Source: Gammaproteobacteria bacterium (lineage in GTDB: Bacteria; Pseudomonadota; Gammaproteobacteria; GRL18). From it: a DNA stretch of 6,247 nucleotides. Each line of letters opens with the position of its first letter. The first letter of the stretch is position 1. The translations under genes were made by a program, and so were the position numbers. Below the pieces are notes generated by a model. It was not told the origin of the DNA. It was given only the letters and a program-made list of their open reading frames with translations, and did no database searches. Shown here in pieces: positions 1-4,667 of this stretch. The stretch spans positions 1 to 6,247 of the forward strand of contig DAOVUK010000208.1 of the NCBI GenBank assembly GCA_030632625.1. Direction: 5' to 3'.

Positions 1-250
1 CAGTCGCATGTGCAAAAGCGTCACCGGCTGTTGCGGCAAGAAAAGCAGAAATAATAAAATGCTGCATTAAATCGATTCGATTACGTAAAGTAAAATTAGC
101 CCTGCTATAACGAGAAATTGATTGCCTGGCGCTTTTCTTTCCAGACATATTTTTACCCAGAATCATATCAATATCTTTACCTGAAGCGCTCATAGCCAGC
201 ACCAGCAATAGTGCTTTATTTTCATCAATAGAAGTATTTTTTATTATCAC
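1..250 (-). CDS. Partial uncharacterised protein, runs off left edge
   Basis: I do not recognise this gene. The minus-strand frame is open from 274 down to the left edge and reads as a coherent protein. It has a helical stretch (NKALLLVLAMSASGKDID), a basic segment (GKKSARQSISRYSRANFTLR), then a hydrophobic alanine-rich helix (MQHFIISAFLAATAGDAFAHAT) at the edge. Possible starts are GTG at 250 or ATG at 193; neither has a convincing ribosome binding site. The reading frame begins almost exactly where the EAL remnant on the other strand loses its 5' part. The gene may therefore also have lost its true start, and its upstream sequence is EAL coding DNA. No function is proposed. Coding status rests on amino-acid texture only. 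Confidence 0.42.
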   Translation of the reverse strand, partial: MIIKNTSIDENKALLLVLAMSASGKDIDMILGKNMSGKKSARQSISRYSRANFTLRNRIDLMQHFIISAFLAATAGDAFAHAT

Positions 251-501
251 CTGATCTGAATACCGTTGAAGGTGTTATCAGGCTGGCAAAGGCATTTAAG
301 CGGGAGCTCATTGCTGAAGGCATCGAAACAGAAGAACATGGTATTAAACTCATTTCACTGGGCTGCTATTCAGGTCAGGGTTATTTTATAGCCAAACCCA
401 TGCCAGCTGATGATATACCTCAATGGCAGGAACAATACCAATTCCCGGACTCATGGCTCAAATCCAATGCCAAAATACATATATTGCATGATAATGGTTG
501 A
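232..501 (+). pseudogene. 3' remnant of EAL-domain c-di-GMP phosphodiesterase
   Basis: The last ~83 codons are a clear EAL-domain C-terminus. They read from SPDLNTVEGVIRLAKAF, through the metal/catalytic-region motif AEGIET, then EEHGIKLISLGC, and the closing QGYFIAKPMPADDIPQW, with a short tail to TGA at 499-501. In intact proteins this domain hydrolyses cyclic-di-GMP, usually as the last domain after GGDEF or sensor domains. Here the EAL signature motif and everything before it are missing. The frame opens only after a stop at 229-231, and recognisable homology starts near 247, with no plausible start codon. The upstream DNA instead reads as a gene on the opposite strand. This is a truncated, non-functional leftover of a rearrangement at about 240-250. 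Confidence 0.87.
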
Positions 502-923
502 TAAGGCTGTGACTGAGGCCCTACATCCAGAGGGTGATAAAAGACTTTAAGAGCAAGCTGCAAACTAAAGATTTTTTTAATGGGTGTCTTCATTCATGTT
601 ATTATTTAAGCTATTATTTTAATAACTCATGACTCTAAAACTAGATTTATAAAATAATAAACTTTGAACCAGTCGTTTTTTTTGTCAGTATTACTTCTAA
701 ACAAGACTCAATTGATTTATATCATTTAGTGCAATAATAAATGCATGTTATAAATAAGGTGTAGTCTAAAATTGTATTATACTTATTTAATTGCATTTTT
801 GTTTATTGCAATTCCTATCCTGGTAACAGTACTTTTTTAAATTCACATAAAAAATTAATTGCCATTTTGTACTATTTTAAAAGTACTTTTATGGATATTC
901 TATTTATTTAAAAGGAATTCTTC
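502..923. other. AT-rich non-coding region
   Basis: No convincing gene is visible on either strand in these ~420 bases. They hold the 3' flank of the EAL remnant and the upstream region of the exported-protein gene. Small structures seen are a 6-bp inverted repeat TTATTA/TAATAA (599-604 and 620-625), a 7-bp inverted repeat AATTGCA/TGCAATT (789-795 and 807-813), and the imperfect palindrome at 869-886 listed separately. No clear intrinsic terminator follows the EAL stop codon. No sigma-70 promoter stands out against the AT-rich background. Confidence 0.6.
869..886. promoter_or_regulatory. Imperfect palindrome upstream of exported-protein gene
   Basis: GTACTATTTTAAAAGTAC matches its own reverse complement at 14 of 18 positions and has perfect 5-bp arms (GTACT/AGTAC). 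It lies about 38 bp before the start codon at 924, where an operator or promoter would be expected. A second AGTACTTTT motif occurs near 828-836. In such AT-rich DNA this could be chance; no regulator is proposed. Confidence 0.25.
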
Positions 924-1331
924 ATGAAAAAATTAATATCTACAGTTGTTGTTTCAGGATTGTTATTTATCAGCTCTTTTGCCAATGCAGGCCAGTTTGG
1001 CGATTTGCATAATAAAGTTGTTGAAGCAAGAGATGAACTGATTACTATGGTTAAAAACCCAGATAAACGCGGACCGGAACAGCAAAAGTTAGTAAAGGAT
1101 TCTGCTGATGCTGTAAGTGCAATGATTACTAAAATGAGTGCGCCTGCTGGAAAAGAAAAACAATTTAAAGTAATGTCTGATAACTGGGCAGAATTTAAGA
1201 AAACCCGAGAAGAAGAACTGGTACCTTTAATACTTGCTGGTAAGCAGGAAGAAGGAAAGAAAATTGCAATGGGCATACAGAAAGAACGTTTAACTAAAGT
1301 GCTGACCCTGACCAAAGAACTTGATCAATAA
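924..1331 (+). CDS. Small exported helical protein (4HB-sensor-like)
   Basis: This is an intact 135-residue gene. ATG at 924 is preceded by a good ribosome binding site, AAGGA at 912-916, with 7 nt spacing. Residues 1-22 are a signal peptide: MKK, a hydrophobic core (LISTVVVSGLLFISSF), then an ANA cleavage site before Gly23. The mature ~113 residues are highly charged, with a Lys/Glu heptad-like pattern and no CXXCH, Cys pair or second membrane segment. The protein should be soluble in the periplasm and mainly alpha-helical. The last third (KTREEELVPLILAGKQEEGKKIA, then GIQKERLTKVLTLTKEL) resembles the final helix of four-helix-bundle ligand-sensing domains of chemoreceptors, here without any membrane anchor or signalling part. 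That resemblance is from memory and tentative. It appears monocistronic; the hairpin just downstream has its U-tract on the other strand. Confidence 0.82.
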   Translation: MKKLISTVVVSGLLFISSFANAGQFGDLHNKVVEARDELITMVKNPDKRGPEQQKLVKDSADAVSAMITKMSAPAGKEKQFKVMSDNWAEFKKTREEELVPLILAGKQEEGKKIAMGIQKERLTKVLTLTKELDQ

Positions 1332-1338
1332 ATAACTG

Positions 1339-1372
1339 AAAAAACAGGCAATCAAATTAGCTTGATTGCCTG
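1339..1372 (-). terminator. Intrinsic terminator of the hipBA transcript
   Basis: A perfect 11-bp stem (CAGGCAATCAA at 1345-1355, TTGATTGCCTG at 1362-1372) closes a 6-nt loop. Read on the minus strand it is followed directly by six T residues (A-run at 1339-1344 on the plus strand). This is a textbook rho-independent terminator for transcription coming from hipA. In the plus direction no U-run follows the stem, so it would serve the gene ending at 1331 weakly at best. Confidence 0.88.
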
Positions 1373-1498
1373 CAATACAGCTTCTAAACCAAGAGATTTT
1401 TCTAGTGCGTTTTTATCACCTTTTGTGTTGCTTATTAATTTGCCAGCTTCATCACTTGGCATAACAAAAGATGTACCATCTCGCTGTCCAGATCCATA
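1352..1498 (-). pseudogene. Orphan 48-codon remnant, polymorphic-toxin-tip-like
   Basis: Between the hipA stop and the terminator the minus strand carries an open stretch of 48 codons. It is bounded upstream by a stop (1499-1501) and ends at TGA (1352-1354) inside the terminator stem. It reads YGSGQRDGTSFVMPSDEAGK, then LISNTKGDKNALEKSLGLEA and VLQAIKLI. The pattern DGTxFVMP, then GD, then EKxLG is one I associate with C-terminal domains of Rhs/polymorphic toxins, from memory and without a firm family name. There is no start codon in a sensible place, and the last residues look unlike the continuation I would expect. It is best read as a decayed internal or 3' piece of a toxin tip. Confidence 0.45.
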
Positions 1499-1502
1499 TT
1501 AA

Positions 1503-2756
1503 TTATAAGGATTTATTGTAGTGTTCGATATTTTTTTTGATGACTCTCTCTACTCTATCGAAGCAAAAACAAACACTGTGATTGTCTTCAAACTCATCAA
1601 CAGCTTTAATAAAAGCATCCATTATATTGTTTTTTATTTGTTCTGCTATCGTTACAATGTAAGCCGGTCTTGCCTTACATTCTTTTGAAATAATCTCCAA
1701 GGACTCCGGATTTATTTCATAAGGATGAGCTGCCCCACCAAAATACATTGATAAACTGTGATCAATATCCCCCTGATAAGCTTGAACGGGAACCAGATCA
1801 TAAAATGGAGCTAATGAACGTTGAGAATTATCATGATAGATGAATGATAGATTTTTCATATGGGCATCAGAATTACCAATAAAGAAATTAAAAACATGCC
1901 ACTGAATAAGCTTTTTCATATCCTGCCTTACATTATCACTAACAGTTTGCACTAACTGAATACAATCCTTGAAGCCTTTCCCACTGTACTGCTCGTATTT
2001 ATTATCTCCAAAAAGACTCAAGGCCTGTGAAAAATCCTCCTGGTGAAGCCTCTTTATTTTATGATCACTGAATACCCGGTCATATCTTTCAACAAGGATA
2101 AAGTCATTATTATCATGCTCCATATACTGAACATCAACCACTGGAATATCTAAATTTTTAGCCGTCCAGGTTGCAATTGTTTCCAGTGCAGGCAAATTTC
2201 TAAACTGGTGAGACTTATATTTTAATATGTGTGTTGAGGGGGCATCATCAACTGGTAAAAGAATTTTGTCACCCTGATAATAAACGACTGTTTTATCTTG
2301 GGCTCCTGCTAATGAGAACCGTTGTTTTCTGCCCTTTTTGTCACCCTTAAAATAAAGACTCCGTGTGTTCAACAACTCATCCAGGTCATCATTATCTATT
2401 TCTTCATATTCATAGCATGATGAAGGCTTTTTTTCTGAGATTGACAACGCACCAGCACACTCTCCACCAATGGCTTTTAACAATTGAAAATCACCGGAAA
2501 CTTTAAGTTCTTTTTCAATTCTGGCTTTACTATGACCTTCTGGCAACAGGTTCGTGAAGAAATTATGAGAAGCCAATGCATATTCTTTTTCTTCGGGCGT
2601 GTATGTATTAAGCGGCATAGAGTGAGACAGTGAAAATTTTCGAACACTGGTCAACCATTCAGGACTGTATTCAAAAATTAGCTTTTGTACTTCATTTTCA
2701 TAAACAGAACCAACCAGGCAGTCCTCATACCAAACATTTAATTTATCATGCCCCAT
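1503..2756 (-). CDS. hipA: HipA-family serine/threonine kinase toxin
   Basis: This 417-residue protein has HipA length and layout. The N-terminal subdomain (about 1-105) includes SMPLN and NLLPEG. The flexible loop GRKQRFSLAGAQDK (142-155) carries Ser148, matching the autophosphorylated Ser150 of E. coli HipA. Lys179 in ILKY is the expected ATP lysine, followed by FILVERYDR (219-227) and LHQEDFSQA (237-245). The catalytic loop is GNSDAHMKN (294-302), with Asp297 as base and Asn302 as metal ligand; the DFG-like PFYD has Asp320. All key residues are present, so it should be active. E. coli HipA phosphorylates glutamyl-tRNA synthetase and halts translation; other HipA proteins choose different synthetases, so the target is unknown here. 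ATG at 2756 has a strong AGGGG ribosome binding site and overlaps the end of hipB by 11 bp, the usual coupled order with antitoxin first. Confidence 0.95.
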   Translation of the reverse strand: MGHDKLNVWYEDCLVGSVYENEVQKLIFEYSPEWLTSVRKFSLSHSMPLNTYTPEEKEYALASHNFFTNLLPEGHSKARIEKELKVSGDFQLLKAIGGECAGALSISEKKPSSCYEYEEIDNDDLDELLNTRSLYFKGDKKGRKQRFSLAGAQDKTVVYYQGDKILLPVDDAPSTHILKYKSHQFRNLPALETIATWTAKNLDIPVVDVQYMEHDNNDFILVERYDRVFSDHKIKRLHQEDFSQALSLFGDNKYEQYSGKGFKDCIQLVQTVSDNVRQDMKKLIQWHVFNFFIGNSDAHMKNLSFIYHDNSQRSLAPFYDLVPVQAYQGDIDHSLSMYFGGAAHPYEINPESLEIISKECKARPAYIVTIAEQIKNNIMDAFIKAVDEFEDNHSVCFCFDRVERVIKKNIEHYNKSL

Positions 2757-3246
2757 AGAGATCCCCTACATACATATTTCTAGGCAGCACAACAAACTCA
2801 AGACTGTAATCAGTTAATATCTTAAAAAAATTGGCCAAATTGCAGTCCCTTCCATTTTCCAAATCAGAAAACAGACGCATTGGCAGCACTGACATACCAT
2901 GCATATCATTAATTGTTAAAGACTGACTTAGTCGATGCTGCCTAAGGATATTACCAATATCATGACTGTTTTGAATGGAATTCATTTTTATATTATATGG
3001 AATATTTTTGTACCCTAGATAACAATCCAAGCCAATAATTGATATGCAGTATTCTAAGGATTTATTTAATCTTGCGGTCGGCTTTCCATTTTCAAGCTCG
3101 GAAATAAATCGATTCCCGATCAGATGGACAGAAGTAATGCTTTTAATGCTTAACTTCTTGTTCTTGCGTTGTAACTTCAAAATCTGTCCAAACAGGGTTG
3201 GTGTTTCTATGTGACCGAAAAGTGTATCTTGCAATTTAGATTTCAT
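2746..3246 (-). CDS. hipB: HipB-type antitoxin with two tandem HTH domains
   Basis: The start chosen is ATG at 3246 (166 residues). An in-frame TTG at 3270 directly abuts a TATAAT -10 box, so it would lie upstream of transcription start, and it has no ribosome binding site. The protein shows two Xre/HipB-like helix-turn-helix units. The first (about 17-78) runs from TLFGQILKLQRKNKKLS to FISELENGKPTARLNKSLEY. The second (about 96-156) runs from DIGNILRQHRLSQSLT to LFSDLENGRDCNLANFFK and ends LEFVVLPR. The matching F(I/S)xxLENG(K/R) cores point to internal duplication. Typical HipB has one such domain in roughly 70-110 residues and works as a dimer. It should bind and neutralise HipA and repress the operon. 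It overlaps hipA by 11 bp. No strong Shine-Dalgarno precedes the ATG; the leader is short, about 18 nt. Confidence 0.88.
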   Translation of the reverse strand: MKSKLQDTLFGHIETPTLFGQILKLQRKNKKLSIKSITSVHLIGNRFISELENGKPTARLNKSLEYCISIIGLDCYLGYKNIPYNIKMNSIQNSHDIGNILRQHRLSQSLTINDMHGMSVLPMRLFSDLENGRDCNLANFFKILTDYSLEFVVLPRNMYVGDLYGA

Positions 3247-3359
3247 TACCGTTATGGATATATCCTGCAAATTATACAGTATTTACTAAATAAGTTACCG
3301 ATATGGATATCATAGTAGAGTCAGACTATAAAAGCAAAAATAATTACCGTTATGGATAT
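3246..3359. repeat. Three 49-bp-phased operator-like repeats
   Basis: Three copies of TTACCG(T/A)TATGGATAT occur at 3246-3261, 3295-3310 and 3344-3359. Copies 1 and 3 are identical and copy 2 has one change. The starts are exactly 49 bp apart, and the 33-bp spacers are unrelated to each other. Each copy contains an imperfect dyad TTACC-N5-GGATA. Its GGATA/TATCC half-sites resemble those of the E. coli hip operator (TATCC-N8-GGATA) with a shorter spacer. Copy 1 runs on into GGATATATCC (3256-3265), a perfect 10-bp palindrome that adds a third half-site. Copies 1 and 2 flank the predicted promoter; copy 3 lies upstream. They are probably HipB binding sites (inference). Confidence 0.8.
3264..3298 (-). 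promoter_or_regulatory. Predicted hipBA promoter
   Basis: Read on the minus strand, a perfect TATAAT (-10) sits at 3276-3271. The expected transcription start is near 3264, giving a leader of about 18 nt before the hipB ATG. The -35 is poor: the best candidate is GTAACT at 3298-3293, with a 16-bp spacer and three of six bases matching. It overlaps operator copy 2. Operator copy 1 covers the start of the transcript. Repressor bound at either site would block RNA polymerase, which fits autoregulation by HipB. Confidence 0.65.
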
Positions 3360-3380
3360 TTTATGAATAAGATAGTGTAT

Positions 3381-3580
3381 TGGCAAGAGATCATTGGGAA
3401 TAACTTCAGAGTGCTTCTCTATTGTTCGGCAATAACGAGCAAAAGGACGCACAAAACTGAGTCGCACAGCCCATCGAACTGGTTTAACTTTTGATGTCGA
3501 TTTTGCCCACTCAAGAGCCCATTCTATTGTTATCAGATTCTGATGATGTTGTTCCAAAAAGGTAACAAAAGACTGAAAAG
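3381..3580 (-). pseudogene. Tyrosine recombinase fragment (N-terminal SAM-like domain)
   Basis: The minus strand encodes FQSFVTFLEQHHQN, LITIEWALEWAKS, VKPVRWAVRLSFVRPFARY, and RTIEKHSEVIPNDLLP. This is the core-binding (SAM-like) N-terminal domain seen in many phage/transposon-type integrases, where xxWAxRLxxVRxFARY and VPPxxLLP are typical. The catalytic domain with its Arg...His-x-x-Arg...Tyr residues is absent. Homology stops at DLLP (3381), about 20 bp from operator copy 3. The upstream side is cut by the MITE-like element starting at 3581. No initiation codon of its own is evident; TTG at 3557 is internal to the homologous region. The fragment cannot be active and marks a former mobile element. 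Confidence 0.72.
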
Positions 3581-3680
3581 AAAAGGGGACAGGCTACTTT
3601 ACATCAATATAGCGTTCAGACCAGGGTAACAGTATTTCTCTCTTTAATAATAAAAGAATAAAAGTAGCCTGTCCCCTTTT
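3581..3680. mobile_element. MITE-like element, copy 1 (100 bp)
   Basis: The two 20-bp ends are perfect inverted repeats: AAAAGGGGACAGGCTACTTT at 3581-3600 and its reverse complement at 3661-3680. The interior (CATCAATATAGCG, then GGGTAACAGTAT, then TTAATAATAAAAG) is shared with the copy at 4118-4210 with small changes, including a few extra bases next to the right end. It has no coding capacity. No clear target-site duplication is visible. Its left edge cuts the recombinase fragment; its right edge lies 8 bp from the end of rhs homology. The rhs frame runs through it and stops at a TAG inside the left repeat (3594-3596). The ends contain GTAG, the tetranucleotide of REP sequences handled by RAYT transposases; whether that is relevant is unproven. 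Confidence 0.82.
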
Positions 3681-3688
3681 ATGTGTGA

Positions 3689-4112
3689 AATGAGCATTGA
3701 GTTTGCCTTGTTGTTTAGTCACTTCCCGTCCCAGTGCATCACGTTGAATTTGGCTGATGACTTCATCATCCAGTGATACCTGAGTGAATAACTGCTGGTG
3801 ATTGTATTGATATGCCACGACCTGACCAGAGGGCAGGGTCGTTTTGGTACGATTGCCTAAGGCATCGTATTGGTGCATCAGAGTCTGGCTCTGTTTGTCT
3901 GATTTTTGTGTTTCTTCAATGGGGTTGCCCAACGCGTCGTAGTCATAGATGACTTTGCATTCTGGATTTTCTGCTAATGTGATATGGCCTGATGGGTTAT
4001 AGGCAAACGTGCTTTGTTCGCCATCGTCGGTGGTTTTGCCGATTAGCTGACCCAGAGGGTTGCGTTGATATTGAGTGACTAAGGCATCATCGGATGGAGT
4101 TGCCGGGGCTGT
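3689..4112 (-). pseudogene. Truncated Rhs/YD-repeat gene fragment
   Basis: A continuous minus-strand frame of about 141 codons consists of YD-repeat units: VTQYQRNPLGQLIGKTT, FAYNPSGHITLAEN, IYDYDALGNPIEET, QYDALGNRTKTTLPSG, and IQRDALGREVTKQQGK. In full Rhs proteins such repeats build the shell that encloses the C-terminal toxin. This piece has no core end, no toxin tip and no start codon. It is bounded by MITE-like elements on both sides. Its downstream end (NAHF at 3689) leaves homology exactly where the main rhs gene continues (NAHYHYDPMG). From 3730 to 3934 it is nearly identical to the main gene, so it is a duplicated or displaced piece of the same or a sister rhs gene. Confidence 0.88.
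3730..3934. repeat. 205-bp direct repeat, copy A (in rhs fragment)
   Basis: This stretch matches 6043-6247 with a single mismatch (T at 3807 against A at 6120, changing Gln to His between the two Tyr codons). In the adjoining 3689-3729 the match weakens to several mismatches in about 40 bp. The other end cannot be tested because the window stops. Confidence 0.95.
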
Positions 4113-4210
4113 AAAAAAAAAGGGGACAGGCTACTTTACGTCAATATAGCGTATCAGACTTGGGTAACAGTATCTCTCTAGTTAATAATAAAAGTAGCCT
4201 GTCCCCTTTT
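4113..4210 (-). terminator. Possible terminator formed by MITE copy 2
   Basis: Read on the minus strand, the element's inverted ends can pair over 16 or more bp, with a loop of about 53 nt. The GC-rich CTGTCCCC arm is followed by nine T residues (A-run 4113-4121 on the plus strand). It lies downstream of the immunity gene, in the right direction to end the rhs-immunity transcript. The loop is longer than in usual terminators. No other hairpin with a U-tract was seen closer to the immunity stop codon. Confidence 0.4.
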
Positions 4211-4250
4211 ATTCTCTAGTTAATAATAAAAGTAGCCTGTCCCCTTTTAT
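4118..4250. mobile_element. MITE-like element, copy 2, with 38-bp tandem duplication
   Basis: This has the same left end as copy 1 (4118-4137) and the same right end at 4191-4210, making a 93-bp unit with perfect 20-bp inverted repeats. The right end is present twice: TCTCTAGTTAATAATAAAAG plus the terminal repeat and AT occurs at 4175-4212 and again, identical, at 4213-4250. This gives a second terminal repeat at 4229-4248. Replication slippage or nested end use could explain it. It is in the same orientation as copy 1, and the pair bracket the rhs fragment. It separates that fragment from the immunity gene. Confidence 0.85.
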
Positions 4251-4281
4251 TCTTTTATTTATCTCAATTGTTTTTAAATTT

Positions 4282-4665
4282 TTACATATTTGTAGGAAAC
4301 AGCCTTATTGACTTTGCTTTAACTACAATCCAATCTTTTATATTTAGAGGAGCATTTTCTAAGTCTAAAAATACAATGGTTTCTCCTAGATTTACAGTAA
4401 GACAACCATCACGTTCATACGAAATAACCTGTGCAATAAAGCTCAGGTGATCATTTTTAATAGTAATCATACTGGTATGTTCCTCCGTTATAGTTATATT
4501 TTTCCCCCATTCAAGATCATCATCTATATCAAATTCAATATCAGTAACTTCTCCTAAAATTGGCAAATCTCCAACCCAAATCCCAGCTCCAATGCCTATA
4601 GCTGATTCAAACTTGATTAGTTTTCTATTCAAAGAGTCTTCTATGTTTAGTATTTTAATTTGCAT
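4282..4665 (-). CDS. Presumed immunity protein for the Rhs toxin tip
   Basis: This is a 127-residue acidic protein with no signal peptide or membrane segment, hence cytosolic. I do not recognise the family. It looks like a compact mainly beta protein: GAGIWVGDLPILGEVTDIEF, the acidic stretch DIDDDLEWG (45-54), alternating hydrophobic strands (SMITIK, LSFIAQVISYE), and DGCLTVNLGETIVFLDLEN near the end. ATG at 4665 comes 2 bp after the rhs stop codon (4668-4670). A purine-rich AAGAAGAAA in the last rhs codons can serve as ribosome binding site. That coupling, with a small acidic gene straight after an Rhs tip, is the standard arrangement of toxin and cognate immunity protein; the function is inferred from position only. 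It is visibly AT-richer than the rhs repeats, as usual for exchangeable tip/immunity cassettes. Confidence 0.8.
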   Translation of the reverse strand: MQIKILNIEDSLNRKLIKFESAIGIGAGIWVGDLPILGEVTDIEFDIDDDLEWGKNITITEEHTSMITIKNDHLSFIAQVISYERDGCLTVNLGETIVFLDLENAPLNIKDWIVVKAKSIRLFPTNM

Positions 4666-4667
4666 AA

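Noticed and set aside
599..625. TTATTA/TAATAA inverted repeat as a terminator for the EAL remnant
   Set aside because: The stem is only A-T pairs with a 15-nt loop, too weak to call.
889..899. TTATGGATATT, an 11-bp match to part of the hip operator repeat, upstream of the exported-protein gene
   Set aside because: It lacks the TTACC half-site, and an 11-bp AT-rich match within 6 kb is plausible by chance. It is not enough to claim HipB control of that gene.
908..1315. Long minus-strand open frame opposite the exported-protein gene
   Set aside because: The plus strand has a ribosome binding site, signal peptide and coherent helical protein. The antisense frame has none of these and is a shadow.
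3246..3359. Regular 16-bp repeats with 33-bp spacers, looking like a small CRISPR array
   Set aside because: The repeats are too short for CRISPR, there are only three, they contain operator-type half-sites, and they overlap the promoter and start codon of hipB. No cas gene is near.
3303..3494. Plus-strand 63-codon open frame beginning at ATG 3303
   Set aside because: It spans operator copies 2-3 and lies opposite the recombinase fragment, with no ribosome binding site and no protein-like pattern.
3594..3688. Extension of the rhs fragment through MITE copy 1 as a functional chimeric C-terminus
   Set aside because: The frame is open to a TAG in the element, but the added residues are simply translated element sequence. 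The fragment also lacks a start and the Rhs core.
4268..4450. Plus-strand 60-codon open frame
   Set aside because: It lies antisense to the immunity gene, which has the coupled position and better coding texture.
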